The notes: generated by a model from the letters alone, not told the origin. 64,000 bases of DNA from Labilibacter sediminis (GCF_005877885.1 NZ_VCHY01000006.1:248001-312000); one strand, 5' to 3'; shown: positions 24,849-35,043, counted from the first letter of the stretch. Made by a program: numbers and translations.

Positions 24849-26231
24849 ATGATGAAATATATCCCTATAGTATTTGTGGTTTTGCTGATGTGTTATTCCT
24901 GCGATAGCAACAAGAAAACAAAGGAGATTCGTAAACCTAATATTGTAATCATCTTAGCCGATGATCTTGGCTATGCTGATGTTGGCTATAACGGCTGTAA
25001 AGATATACCGACACCAAATATTGATGCAATGGCTAAAGAAGGAATCATCTTTACCAATGGCTACGTTACAGGTGCAGTTTGTGGGCCTACCCGGGCTGGA
25101 TTGGTTACCGGGAGATATCAGCAGCGTTTTGGTTCTGAATTTCTTCCAGGTCCGAGAAAACGAAGCGAAAATGTTAAAGTTGGTGTGCCACTAACAGAAA
25201 CATTTGTTTCAACAAGATTGAAGAAGTTAGGATACAATACCGCCTGCTTTGGTAAATGGCATTTAGGTGGTGAATCTGGTGATCAGGATTTGTTTCCTCT
25301 GAATAGGGGATTTGATAAGTTCTTTGGTTTTTTAGAAGGTGCTGCGTTGTATGATGATGTAAATAATAAAGAACGCAAGTACATGAGAGGTAATGAAGAA
25401 TTGGTTATGGAACAGGAGTATTACACAGATGCTATAACTAGAGAAGCCTTGACTTTTATTGACGAGAATAAAGATCATCCTTTTTTCCTGTATTTACCTT
25501 ACAACGCAGTTCATGCTCCATTGCAGGCTCCAGCAAAGTATTTGAAACAATTTGATCACATCCAGCACCCCAAAAGAAAATTGCTGGCCGCAATGAACTA
25601 TGCATTGGACCTAAGTATAGGTGAAGTGTTAACAGAGATCAAGGAAAAAGGACTAGAGGAAAATACTCTGATTTTCTTTCTAAGCGATAATGGAGGAAAA
25701 CCCAAAGGTAATTATTCATATAACTTGCCATTACGAGGTGAGAAAGGTCAACATTACGAAGGAGGCGTACATATACCGTTTACCGTAAAATGGAAAAACA
25801 ATATTCCTGAGAATATCACCTATGATAAACCAATTTCTTCATTAGATATTGTTCCTACTATTTTGGCTGCAGTAGGAGAACCGATACAGGAAGAATGGAA
25901 TCTGGACGGAGTAAATCTGTTACCTTACATCAAGGGAGATGATAATATGACTCCTCATGAAACATTGTTTTGGAGAGAGGGAAATAAATCAGCCATGCGT
26001 ACTCTGGACTGGAAGTTTGTGAAGGTTGATGATAAAGTTGAATTGTTTAATATTTCTAATGATCCATATGAAACAACAGATCTGGCTGCTATTCATCCAG
26101 AAAAGTTAGAAGAACTCATGAAGTTATATGATGAGTGGAATGCTAATAATATTCCGGCTCAATATGGCAGAAACCCAAAAGAATTTCCAATTGAAGTTAT
26201 CAGAACACGAAGAACTGAGTTGCCAAGGTAA
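24849..26231 (+). CDS. S1-type sulfatase with a CGPTR formylglycine motif, probable lipoprotein
   Basis: A 460-residue sulfatase; a second ATG at 24852 is equally possible. An N-terminal hydrophobic stretch followed by CYSCDSN suggests a lipoprotein. ILADDLGYAD carries metal ligands. The formylglycine motif is C78-G-P-T-R82: Thr replaces the usual Ser but the C-x-P-x-R core needed by maturases is kept. GKWHLGGESGDQ and FLSDNGG are intact. It resembles the 19836, 32147 and 56893 sulfatases (RYQQRFGSEFLPGP, GFLEGAA). It sits between the modular GH144-like gene (6 bp upstream) and another sulfatase (26 bp downstream). Confidence 0.86.
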   Translation: MMKYIPIVFVVLLMCYSCDSNKKTKEIRKPNIVIILADDLGYADVGYNGCKDIPTPNIDAMAKEGIIFTNGYVTGAVCGPTRAGLVTGRYQQRFGSEFLPGPRKRSENVKVGVPLTETFVSTRLKKLGYNTACFGKWHLGGESGDQDLFPLNRGFDKFFGFLEGAALYDDVNNKERKYMRGNEELVMEQEYYTDAITREALTFIDENKDHPFFLYLPYNAVHAPLQAPAKYLKQFDHIQHPKRKLLAAMNYALDLSIGEVLTEIKEKGLEENTLIFFLSDNGGKPKGNYSYNLPLRGEKGQHYEGGVHIPFTVKWKNNIPENITYDKPISSLDIVPTILAAVGEPIQEEWNLDGVNLLPYIKGDDNMTPHETLFWREGNKSAMRTLDWKFVKVDDKVELFNISNDPYETTDLAAIHPEKLEELMKLYDEWNANNIPAQYGRNPKEFPIEVIRTRRTELPR

Positions 26232-26257
26232 ATAATTAGACATTAAAATTTTAACTC

Positions 26258-27862
26258 ATGCGTAAAAGTATATTTCTACTATTATTAACTGTTATTCTCA
26301 CTCAATGTACAGTTAAGCAGGATTCTGAAAAATTACCTAATGTGATCTTTATTTTAGCCGATGATATTGGTTATGGTGATTTAGGTTGTTATGGAGGTAA
26401 ACTGCCTACGCCAAATCTGGATAAATTGGCTGCCAATGGTATACGTTTTACTGATGCACATTCACCGGCAGCTTTGTGCGCTCCATCCAGGTTTAGTATG
26501 CTTACAGGTAGTTATCCATACCGTTCCTATAGTGCAGGTGGTGCCTGGAATACTAATAGCCCTTCTATTTTTACTGACCCATTTAAACATACAAAAGTTG
26601 GCCATAAAGTAACAGTAGCAGAAGTAATGCAAAAAGCGGGCTACAGAACAGCTTTTTTTGGAAAATCGCATTTAGGTGGTGACATTCAGGATAAGCATGG
26701 CAATATTATACGCGATCAGGATAAAATAGTTGAAATGGACTTTAGTAAAGGAGTTCATAACTCTATCAATGAGTTTGGATTTGACTATTCATATTTCTTA
26801 CCTAGCGGGATTCAACATGAACCTTTTGCATTTTTTGAGAATGGAAATTTTGCTCCTTTCGACCCACAGAAACCTGCAGATGACAGAACGACCAAACTTT
26901 GGATTAATGGTCGTTATAAGATGAAAAATGGTACATCAGAAATTGTTGAACACAAAAAAAATCCTGGTAAAGGTGATGTTGATTATAACTCTAGCCAAAC
27001 AGGTATAATGATGATAAATAAGGCCATAGAATTTATTGATAGGCATAAGCATCAAAACAAAATAAATGACCAGGATAATCCATTCTTAATCTATTTTGCA
27101 TCACAAGCCATTCATGTTCCACATACACCCCCAAACGATTTTGACGGAGATGATTCAGAAATTAATGAACCAATAAATGGTGTAACAGGAGGTAGAACGG
27201 GAGATTTTATTGTTGAATTAGATACGCAAGTTGGCAAGCTTCTTCAAAAACTACAGGATGAAGGCATGAGTGATAATACCATGGTGTTTTTTACCAGTGA
27301 TAATGGAGCATTATGGCCGGGAGTATGTGATTTTGGTCATCCTGAACATGATAATAATGGACCTTTCAGAGATTATAAGGCATCTGTTTATGAAGGAGGA
27401 CACCGTGTACCCTTTATTATTTCATGGCCGGATAAAATTGTACCTAACCAGGTATCAGATGAATTGGTATTAACGCAAGATTGGGTGGCAACTATGTACG
27501 AGATCACGCAGCAAGATATGGATGAAAACCAGGCAATGGACTGCAGTTCATTATTACCAATAATTACAGGTAGTTACACAGAAAATAAGCCTTTACACCC
27601 TTTTGTTATTTATCAGGCAGGTTTTGCTTATGACGGAGCCATACGAAAAGATAATTGGGTTCTGCTTGTTAATCGCGAAAATAAAGCTACCGAACTATAC
27701 AACCTTAAAACTGATTTGGCACAGGAAACAAATCTGATTGAATCACCTGAACATTCTGATTTAATTCAGAAACTTCATAATACATTTTTAACCCATAATG
27801 ACCATAAAAATGAAACATTGGAGCCAAGAACAACAAAGGCATTTAAGGTGAAGAGAAATTAA
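26258..27862 (+). CDS. S1-type arylsulfatase-like lipoprotein
   Basis: A 534-residue protein, likely a lipoprotein (lipobox LTQC, Cys17). Conserved parts are LADDIGYGD (Asp35, Asp36), formylglycine motif C74-A-P-S-R78 with FSMLTG, GKSHLGG, HVPHTPP and FTSDNGA. It is longer than the neighbouring 450-residue sulfatases owing to an insertion around residues 140-240 (FGFDYSYFLPSGIQHEPFAF), typical of another S1 subfamily, so a different sulfate position is plausible. GKSHLG replaces GKWHLG. The GH3 gene starts 65 bp downstream. Confidence 0.87.
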   Translation: MRKSIFLLLLTVILTQCTVKQDSEKLPNVIFILADDIGYGDLGCYGGKLPTPNLDKLAANGIRFTDAHSPAALCAPSRFSMLTGSYPYRSYSAGGAWNTNSPSIFTDPFKHTKVGHKVTVAEVMQKAGYRTAFFGKSHLGGDIQDKHGNIIRDQDKIVEMDFSKGVHNSINEFGFDYSYFLPSGIQHEPFAFFENGNFAPFDPQKPADDRTTKLWINGRYKMKNGTSEIVEHKKNPGKGDVDYNSSQTGIMMINKAIEFIDRHKHQNKINDQDNPFLIYFASQAIHVPHTPPNDFDGDDSEINEPINGVTGGRTGDFIVELDTQVGKLLQKLQDEGMSDNTMVFFTSDNGALWPGVCDFGHPEHDNNGPFRDYKASVYEGGHRVPFIISWPDKIVPNQVSDELVLTQDWVATMYEITQQDMDENQAMDCSSLLPIITGSYTENKPLHPFVIYQAGFAYDGAIRKDNWVLLVNRENKATELYNLKTDLAQETNLIESPEHSDLIQKLHNTFLTHNDHKNETLEPRTTKAFKVKRN

Positions 27863-27927
27863 TTGTAAAAGGGAAATAAGCTAAAGTATAATATTAAAGA
27901 ACAACAATAAAATTTAAACATATAATT

Positions 27928-30249
27928 ATGATGAGGGTAAAGTACTACTTGGGGTTTATTTTGGTTATGATTCTGGTAGCCGGATGCAATAACAATAAAC
28001 TGCAGTCGAAATGGAAAAGTTATAGCGGAGATTCTGTAATTGAGCATAAGGTTGATTCAGTGTTGAACCTTATGACTTTAGAGGAAAAAATTGGTCAGAT
28101 GAATCAGTATTCAGCTAATTTTGCATCCACAGGTGAGGTGAATGAAAATCAATCAGGAGAATATCTAAAGAAAGGTATGATTGGAAGTACATTTAATGCT
28201 TTCGGTGCCGAAAAAGTACGTATGTTGCAGGAGCAAAACCTGAAATATTCGCGTCTGAAAATTCCAATGTTATTTGCAGCTGATGTGATTCATGGTCTTG
28301 AGACTACCTTTCCAATTCCTTTAGCTGAAGCTTGTTCGTGGGATTTGGATCTGATGGAAACTACAGCTCGTATAGCAGCTGAAGAAGCCACAGCTTCGGG
28401 TATTGCCTGGAACTTTGCACCAATGATTGACATCAGTAGAGATCCTCGTTGGGGAAGAGTGATGGAAGGAGCCGGTGAAGACGTATATTATGGTTCATTA
28501 GTTGCCAAAGCACGAGTTAAAGGATTTCAGGGCATAAGTAATTATAAAGATTTTTCAAAACCTAATACCTTAATGGCGTGTGCCAAACATTTTGTGGGTT
28601 ATGGTGCTGCTCAGGCTGGTCGTGATTATCATTCTGTTGATCTTTCCGACCTTACTTTGCATGAAACCTACCTGCCTCCATTTAAAGCAGCTATTGATGA
28701 GGGGGTAGCTTCATTTATGACTGCCTTTAATGATTTAAATGGTGTTCCTTGTACCGCTAATAAGCATATTTTTACTGATATACTTCGCGATCAATGGCAG
28801 TTTGGTGGCATGGTAGTTACTGATTATACAGCTATTATGGAGCTTGTACACCATGGTTTTGCAAAAGATCTGAAACATGCTGCTCAATTAACCTTAGATG
28901 CCGGGATTGATATGGATATGATCAGCGAGGGATTTGTGAAATACCTTAAGGTATTGGTTGAAGAAGGTCAGGTTTCTGAATCACAGATTGACATAGCCGT
29001 TTCAAGAATTCTGGAGATGAAATTTCTGTTAGGGTTATTTGATGATCCTTTCCGTTATTGCGATGTTAATCGTGAAAAAGAAATAGTAATGAACCCTGAG
29101 TACGTTAAGAAAGCGCAAGAAGCAGCACAACGTTCTATTGTTCTTCTGAAAAATGAAAATAAGGTATTGCCACTCGCAAAAACAGAAACTAAGAAAGTGG
29201 CTTTAATTGGGCCGTTTGTTGATGAGCGTCAAAGTTTGAATGGAGAATGGGCCATTAAAGGTGATCGAAAAAAATCTGTGACTTTACGTGAAGGATTAGA
29301 TGCAAAATACGCAGGTTCTAAGGTGAAGTTTAGCTTTGCTAAAGGTACTGATTTACCTTTGCTTGATCGTAAAACCCAAAAGGTTTCTACCGTTAAAGTT
29401 CCTAATAACAAAGGTTTTGCTAAAGCTGTTAGCGTTGCTCGTAATAGTGATGTTATTCTTGTGGCAATGGGAGAAAATTATCATTGGTCAGGTGAGGCAG
29501 CCAGTCGTACCGATATAACTTTACCCGGTAATCAGCGTGAGCTGTTAAAAGAACTAAAGAAAACAGGAAAACCTATTGTTCTGGTTCTTTTCAATGGTCG
29601 TCCGCTCGATTTATCCTGGGAGGCTGAGAATGTTGACGCTATTGTTGAAGCATGGTATCCTGGTTTAATGGCCGGTCATGCTGTGGCTGATGTGTTATCT
29701 GGTGATTATAATCCGTCAGCCAAGTTGGTCATGACATTTCCTCGTAATGTAGGTCAGGTTCCAATCTTTTATAACACAAAAAATACCGGCCGTCCATTTG
29801 ATGAAGATGCTCCAGCTGATTATAAATCATCCTATATTGATGTAGCTAATACTCCTTTATATCCTTTTGGTTATGGATTAAGTTATACGGAGTTTGAGTA
29901 TTCAAATATCAACTTAAGTGATTCTATTTTGCGTGAAACGGAAAAAATAACTGCTTCTATAAAGGTGATGAATACTGGAAAAACTGATGGTGAAGAAGTG
30001 GTTCAATTGTATATTCAAGATATCACCGGATCGGTAACTCGTCCGCTAAAAGAGCTAAAAAACTTTAAGAAAGTTTTTATTCCGCAAGGTCAGGAGGTAG
30101 AAGTAAAATTTGATATTACAGCTGAAGATTTGGCATTCTACCATAGTGATTTATCCTATAAAAGTGAAGCTGGAGATTTTAACCTTTTTATTGGTGCTAA
30201 TTCTCAAGATGTTAAAACAACTTCATTTGTACTAAAAGAATCTAATTAA
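27928..30249 (+). CDS. GH3 beta-glucosidase-like lipoprotein (copy 1)
   Basis: A 773-residue retaining glycoside hydrolase of family 3 that releases terminal glucose-type residues. Lipobox VAGC (Cys20) marks a lipoprotein. The N-terminal (alpha/beta)8-like domain carries the nucleophile Asp299 in VVTDY; the second domain carries the probable acid/base Glu523 in WSGEAASRTD; a fibronectin III-like domain closes the C-terminus. GH3 partners of GH144 in described Bacteroidota beta-1,2-glucan loci cleave sophorose-type beta-1,2 linkages; the pairing here is consistent with that. It is very similar in layout and motifs to the GH3 at 52637. A hairpin follows at 30289. Confidence 0.92.
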   Translation: MMRVKYYLGFILVMILVAGCNNNKLQSKWKSYSGDSVIEHKVDSVLNLMTLEEKIGQMNQYSANFASTGEVNENQSGEYLKKGMIGSTFNAFGAEKVRMLQEQNLKYSRLKIPMLFAADVIHGLETTFPIPLAEACSWDLDLMETTARIAAEEATASGIAWNFAPMIDISRDPRWGRVMEGAGEDVYYGSLVAKARVKGFQGISNYKDFSKPNTLMACAKHFVGYGAAQAGRDYHSVDLSDLTLHETYLPPFKAAIDEGVASFMTAFNDLNGVPCTANKHIFTDILRDQWQFGGMVVTDYTAIMELVHHGFAKDLKHAAQLTLDAGIDMDMISEGFVKYLKVLVEEGQVSESQIDIAVSRILEMKFLLGLFDDPFRYCDVNREKEIVMNPEYVKKAQEAAQRSIVLLKNENKVLPLAKTETKKVALIGPFVDERQSLNGEWAIKGDRKKSVTLREGLDAKYAGSKVKFSFAKGTDLPLLDRKTQKVSTVKVPNNKGFAKAVSVARNSDVILVAMGENYHWSGEAASRTDITLPGNQRELLKELKKTGKPIVLVLFNGRPLDLSWEAENVDAIVEAWYPGLMAGHAVADVLSGDYNPSAKLVMTFPRNVGQVPIFYNTKNTGRPFDEDAPADYKSSYIDVANTPLYPFGYGLSYTEFEYSNINLSDSILRETEKITASIKVMNTGKTDGEEVVQLYIQDITGSVTRPLKELKNFKKVFIPQGQEVEVKFDITAEDLAFYHSDLSYKSEAGDFNLFIGANSQDVKTTSFVLKESN

Positions 30250-30288
30250 TACAGATATCCCAAAAAAATCAGAATCATCATAAGGAAA

Positions 30289-30328
30289 AAGAATTACGCT
30301 GATTAGTGTTTTAATTGGCGTAATTCTT
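30289..30328. terminator. Perfect 11-bp hairpin after the GH3 gene
   Basis: Arms AAGAATTACGC (30289-30299) and GCGTAATTCTT (30318-30328) are perfectly complementary with an 18-nt loop. No T-run follows on the + strand; a short one precedes on the - strand sense. It may be a weak terminator or an mRNA-stabilising stem between GH3 and the next gene. Confidence 0.45.
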
Positions 30329-30410
30329 ATCAGTAAGCCATATAATATTAAATCATTAGTAAGGTAATCTGGTGTTTGTAAAAACATTCAGGCTAAAAAC
30401 TTTTTATCTC

Positions 30411-31733
30411 ATGAAATTACTTAAACCATTAATTATCATTTTGTTTTTTGGGGGATTGTCCTCCGCCTGTATTTTCAATAAAAAGGAAATGTCATCAACC
30501 GGTTCATCAAACCTTACCTTTAAAGATCTTTCAGAAAGTGATCAGAAGTTGCTTGATGAAATTCAAAGAAAGGCCTTTGATTTTTTCTGGGATGGATATC
30601 ATCCTGTTACAGGATTAATAGGAGATGCTGCCGATCCTGAATCACTAAGAGGAAGTATTGCCTCAGTAGGTTTTGGTTTATCAGCTTACTGTATAGGTGA
30701 AAAACGTGGCTGGGTGTCTCATGAAGAAGTATATCAAAGGGTATTAACTATTTTAAATAGTTTTTATTGTGATCCCAATGATAAGTTTGATTTTTGCGTT
30801 GAAGGCAAAAACGGATTGTTTTATCATTTTATCAATACGGCAACTGGTGCCCGCCATGGAAAATGTGAAGTTTCAACCATTGATTCTGCTATACTTATGG
30901 CAGGAGTGTTGCACGTAATGACTCATTTTAAAGGAACAGAAATTGAGGAATTGGCTCAAAAGGTATACAATAATGCGCAGTGGGATTGGTATACTCTAGA
31001 GAACGGTGCCATTGCCGGAGGTTGGAAGCCGGAAAAAGGAATTGAAGGTGAATATAAAGGTTATAACGAATATAGCTTAGTGTACTTAGTGGCTATGGGT
31101 TCGCCTACTCATCCTATGCCGAAACAAAGTTGGGATGCGTACTCCAGCGGTTTCGGTTATGAGTATATGAAATCCTATGACCATATAGGCAAGTTTTTAA
31201 CACCACATGGTATATTTCAGCCATTGGCTTATTTGTATCAATTTCCTGCATGTTGGATCGATTTTAGAAATAAGCAAGATGCCTATGTTAATCATTGGGA
31301 AGTGGCACAAAACGCTCTATTGGCCAACCGTGAATACTGCGTTAACTGGGGTAATGAGTTTGGTGTTAGTTCAGAACTTTGGGGTTGGACAGCTTGTGTA
31401 GGTAAAGATGGATATCAAGGATTTATGCAACCATATAACGGAACTTTAGCACCATCAGCTGTTGTGGCCTCGTTGCCTTTTATACCTAAGGAGTCGATGC
31501 CAACCATTAGGTATATGTATGATAATTATAAAGATAAAATATGGGGTAAATATGGATTTGTAGATTCGTTTAATCCGATACAAAATTGGTATGATGATGG
31601 TTTTTTAGGTATTGACCAGGGCAACACAGTATTAATGATAGAGAATTTTAGAACCGGTTATGTATGGGAGGAATGTATGCAAAATCCAATTATACAGAAA
31701 GGAATGGAAATAGCTCAGTTTAAAGAACTGTAA
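30411..31733 (+). CDS. Divergent glycoamylase-fold (GH144-related) lipoprotein with S-T-I-D signature
   Basis: A 440-residue lipoprotein (lipobox SSAC); ATG 30411 is preferred to GTG 30372, which would place 13 extra residues before the signal. The fold is recognisable from FDFFWDGYHPVTGLIGD, ASVGFGLSAY, WDWYTLENGAIAGGWKPEKG and GIDQGNTVLMIENFRTGYVW. In place of the GH144 D-x3-D-x2-E cluster it has CEVSTIDSAILMAGV: the central Asp is Ser and the Glu is Asp. This signature is shared with the 38247 and 49961 proteins. It is probably an active glycoside hydrolase of another specificity in the same structural superfamily; inactive or binding-only function cannot be excluded. Confidence 0.78.
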   Translation: MKLLKPLIIILFFGGLSSACIFNKKEMSSTGSSNLTFKDLSESDQKLLDEIQRKAFDFFWDGYHPVTGLIGDAADPESLRGSIASVGFGLSAYCIGEKRGWVSHEEVYQRVLTILNSFYCDPNDKFDFCVEGKNGLFYHFINTATGARHGKCEVSTIDSAILMAGVLHVMTHFKGTEIEELAQKVYNNAQWDWYTLENGAIAGGWKPEKGIEGEYKGYNEYSLVYLVAMGSPTHPMPKQSWDAYSSGFGYEYMKSYDHIGKFLTPHGIFQPLAYLYQFPACWIDFRNKQDAYVNHWEVAQNALLANREYCVNWGNEFGVSSELWGWTACVGKDGYQGFMQPYNGTLAPSAVVASLPFIPKESMPTIRYMYDNYKDKIWGKYGFVDSFNPIQNWYDDGFLGIDQGNTVLMIENFRTGYVWEECMQNPIIQKGMEIAQFKEL

Positions 31734-31853
31734 TCAATAGCTTTCAAAAACAATTGATGGCTTATTTAGAATTATGAGACTTGTTCTCATTTTACTTTTT
31801 TACCCCAAAGAATATGATGAAGAGTAATGGTAATCATATATAAAACTTTTCAT

Positions 31854-31952
31854 GTGTTTAAATTTATTTTCATTTGTCACATGGAACTCTAAATAAATTC
31901 AATCATTCTCTTGTGTGTAATTTGAATAATTGATTTTACATGTTCGTTTCAT
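31854..31952 (-). repeat. Hairpin repeat unit in reverse orientation
   Basis: On the minus strand this 99-bp unit starts ATGAAACGAACATG and ends AAACAC before ATGAAAAG (complement 31846-31853). It has the same GTTCCATGTG...CACATGAAA pairing arms (31878-31887 and 31847-31856) as the units at 18091 and 19645. The ATG following it opens only a 17-codon frame, so here the repeat leads no gene; a relic of a lost gene is possible. Confidence 0.8.
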
Positions 31953-31965
31953 CTGATCCCATAAA

Positions 31966-32009
31966 AATATTCGTTTAAATAGAACAGGTTTTCTATTTAA
32001 ACGAATATT
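31966..32009. repeat. Perfect 19-bp inverted repeat
   Basis: Arms 31966-31984 and 31991-32009 are perfectly complementary, with a 6-nt loop. On the minus strand it is followed by T5 and then by the reverse repeat unit, so it could be a minus-strand terminator or the edge of a mobile repeat. A second small stem (TCCCGA/TCGGGA) follows at about 32020-32040. The rest of the 31734-32146 gap holds no gene. Confidence 0.7.
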
Positions 32010-32146
32010 CTCTCTCCACTCCCGATCCATATTCGGGATAATCAACACTTTTTTAATAACATCCAACCTGAGAAAAGTTTTAAATCGGGTTTTATTAAGT
32101 ATAAAAAGTGTAAAGCAAAAAAAATATAATTAATAAACTACCAACA

Positions 32147-34945
32147 ATGAAAAAGAATTTTAAAAACAGATTAATTTTTGCAGTTTTATTCATCTGTTGC
32201 TTTACGTATATAAAAGCTGCAGAGACAAAACCTAATATTATAATAATTGTAGCCGATGATTTAGGAAATGCTGATGTAGGCTATAATAATCAGCAGTCGG
32301 ATGTAGCCACTCCAAATATTGATAATTTGGCTTTAAACGGAGTGAAGTTTACATCCGGTTACGTAACAGCTCCTGTTTGCGGACCGTCAAGAGCTGGTTT
32401 GCTGACAGGGGTTTATCAACAACGTTTTGGATTTGAGGATAATCCCGGACCTTTTAGAGCAACAGAAGATGTAGTGCCGGGGATTCCTTTGAGCCAAAAA
32501 ACAGTGGCCGAATATTTTAAACCTCTGGGTTATACAACAGCTTGTTTTGGAAAATGGCATGTAGGTGGAGAAGAGGGCGATGAATTATTGCCAAGCAACA
32601 GAGGTTTTGATGAGTTTTATGGTTTTTTAGGTGGTGCATCAAGTTATTTCCCCGGAGATAATACTGATGAAAAACTATTTCATAACCTTACTCCGGTAGA
32701 AATGGAGCCAGATTATTTAACAGATGCTTTGGCACGCGAAACAATGGAATTTATAACCAGTAATCAAAGTAATCCTTTCTTAATTTATCTGGCTTTTAAT
32801 GCGGTGCACGGACCTCTTCAGGCTCCCCAGGAAATAATTGATATGTATGCACATATTGAACCAATACAGCGCAGGAAACTTTGCGCAATGCAACATATCA
32901 TGGATTTGAATATAGGTTTGGTTGTGAGTAAATTAGATGAGCTTAACTTGTCTGATAATACCCTTATTTTCTTTGTGAGTGATAATGGAGGAAAGTATGA
33001 GGATAACTATTCGTATAACTATCCTTACAGAGGTGAAAAAGGAACCCTTTACGAAGGAGGGATTCGTTTGCCTTTTTTAATGAAATGGCCAGGTCATATC
33101 ACCCCAAATACAGAATATGCCAAAGCCGTTTCCGCTTTAGATATTGTTCCTACAGCATTGTCTGCAGCAGGTGAAGATCTAAGCACTTATGAAGCTTTTG
33201 ATGGGGTTGATTTAATACCATATATCACGGGAAGTAATACCAATGTACCCCATGATTACATGTATTGGAAATTAAACAGCACTAAGTGGGCAATCAGAGA
33301 TGCCCAATATAAACTGGTATATAGTGGAGAAGGGGATCAACCTTTATTGTTTGACATCGAGGCTGATAAGAGTGAGGAAAACGATTTGTATGATGCAATG
33401 CCTGCAAAAGCTGCTGATTTACTGGCTGAATTCGATAGTTGGAAAAGTGGTGTTTTACCTCCGCAATGGGGATGGCAACCTTCGATTGGCGAATATGTTA
33501 AGCATGCCGATGAGGAGTTTGAAAATGTAGTAAAACTTCAGTTTAAACAGTTAGGTAATGGAATTCCGGAAGTGGTAGAAAATCCAAGTAAAACAGGCAT
33601 TAATACCAGTAATAATGTTCTAAAAATAACCTTGTCTGAAAATGCTCAGGATTGGGCTGGAGCATGGGCTAGTGTTCCTCGTTTTCAAAAGAAAAAGAGG
33701 TATGCGCATGTTAAAGTACTTAAGGAGCGAATTTCTCCAATGCGTTTTAAAGTTGAAGGTGATAACAGTGCCAGTTATACAGCTTTAAATATGAACGACT
33801 ATACAACTCCCGGAGTATGGCAGGATATTGTATTTGATATTGATTTTTATAGTGCCGTAACTAAAATGAATTTTCAGCCTGATTTTATGGTTGGTTCGGC
33901 AACTGTGGTATATATTGATGATATTTGGTATAGTGACGACCCAACACCACGAGGAGCTCCTTTTACAGAGTACAAGCCAATAGGTTTATCGGTATCTGAA
34001 ATTAGTGATACCCAACTTACCCTTTCATGGGATGCTTTAACTAATGCTGTATCGTATAAAGTTTATAAAGATGAGGTTGAGATAGCTGTAGTGAGTACCA
34101 ATAGCTGTCAGGTATCTGATTTGACCAGTGATGGGGTATATGATTTTAAGGTAGTGGGTGTAAACGCAAGTGATGAATTATCATTATTTAGTGATAATTA
34201 TAAGGTGATGATGCCGGATTACTCTTATATAATTTGTGATTTCGATACCAAAGTAGAATCCTTTAATCAGTTAGGAACTTCTTCTTTTGAGGTAGTCAGT
34301 AACCCGGATAATTCAGGTTTAAATAAGAGTGCCAATGTGTTAAAGATAATAAGAGCAGAAGGGAATACGGTTAACTATTCCGGTGTTTGGAGCGATGTTC
34401 AGGATTTTGACCGTCAGCTTCGTTATGTACATATGATGGTATATAAAGAGAGGATTTCAGTAGTGCGTTTTAAACTGGAAGGGAGTTCTTCGCTGGTAAA
34501 GGAAAGCACAAGTGCTCAAACAAAAACCGGGGAATGGGAAGATATGGTGTTTGATTTTAATACCTTAAACACTACAGTTAATAAAATAAATATACAGCCA
34601 GATTATACAAACACAGGAGTAGCACAGATCATGTATATTGATGATATCATCATGAGTAATTCTGCAGAGCCCAGAACGGTATTAAATACTTCATCGGGCA
34701 AAAGAATAAGTTCTGACGATACTTTTAATATTTATCCTGTTCCGGTTAGAGATGTTTTAAATATTAGTCATCCCGAATACGTGGAAGGCGGTATTACTAT
34801 TTATAATATATCGGGCAAAGTTGTATTGCAAAGTAATTCACAGTCAGCATATAGTGGTATTTCAATTCAGTCATTGGGTAAAGGGATTTACTTTTTAAAA
34901 TGTAAGTACAACGGAAAAATACGAACAGCTCAATTTGTGAAGTAA
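32147..34945 (+). CDS. Large secreted S1-type sulfatase with two CBM-like modules, Fn3 and T9SS tail
   Basis: A 932-residue extracellular sulfatase with a signal peptide (to about residue 25). The catalytic domain (about 28-440) has VADDLGNADVGY (Asp37, Asp38), formylglycine motif C78-G-P-S-R82, GKWHVGG and FVSDNGG. It is followed by module 1 (about 460-600, ends VVYIDDIWYSD), an Fn3 domain (about 612-690, LTLSWDALTNAVSYKVYKD), module 2 (about 700-845, ends IMYIDDIIMSN) and a T9SS type A sorting domain (last 80 residues). The two modules share VVxNP, NxSxNVLKI and KERIS-type segments. Its catalytic domain is very like 56893. It probably removes sulfate from intact polymer outside the cell. 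Confidence 0.9.
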   Translation: MKKNFKNRLIFAVLFICCFTYIKAAETKPNIIIIVADDLGNADVGYNNQQSDVATPNIDNLALNGVKFTSGYVTAPVCGPSRAGLLTGVYQQRFGFEDNPGPFRATEDVVPGIPLSQKTVAEYFKPLGYTTACFGKWHVGGEEGDELLPSNRGFDEFYGFLGGASSYFPGDNTDEKLFHNLTPVEMEPDYLTDALARETMEFITSNQSNPFLIYLAFNAVHGPLQAPQEIIDMYAHIEPIQRRKLCAMQHIMDLNIGLVVSKLDELNLSDNTLIFFVSDNGGKYEDNYSYNYPYRGEKGTLYEGGIRLPFLMKWPGHITPNTEYAKAVSALDIVPTALSAAGEDLSTYEAFDGVDLIPYITGSNTNVPHDYMYWKLNSTKWAIRDAQYKLVYSGEGDQPLLFDIEADKSEENDLYDAMPAKAADLLAEFDSWKSGVLPPQWGWQPSIGEYVKHADEEFENVVKLQFKQLGNGIPEVVENPSKTGINTSNNVLKITLSENAQDWAGAWASVPRFQKKKRYAHVKVLKERISPMRFKVEGDNSASYTALNMNDYTTPGVWQDIVFDIDFYSAVTKMNFQPDFMVGSATVVYIDDIWYSDDPTPRGAPFTEYKPIGLSVSEISDTQLTLSWDALTNAVSYKVYKDEVEIAVVSTNSCQVSDLTSDGVYDFKVVGVNASDELSLFSDNYKVMMPDYSYIICDFDTKVESFNQLGTSSFEVVSNPDNSGLNKSANVLKIIRAEGNTVNYSGVWSDVQDFDRQLRYVHMMVYKERISVVRFKLEGSSSLVKESTSAQTKTGEWEDMVFDFNTLNTTVNKINIQPDYTNTGVAQIMYIDDIIMSNSAEPRTVLNTSSGKRISSDDTFNIYPVPVRDVLNISHPEYVEGGITIYNISGKVVLQSNSQSAYSGISIQSLGKGIYFLKCKYNGKIRTAQFVK

Positions 34946-35043
34946 ATAAAATTACCGGATAAAAGTCAAAAAGGGAAAAATTCAGGTTAGCCTTTATTAC
35001 ACACTTTTTGATTTAATATCTGATTCAATAGTGGAGAAAATTT

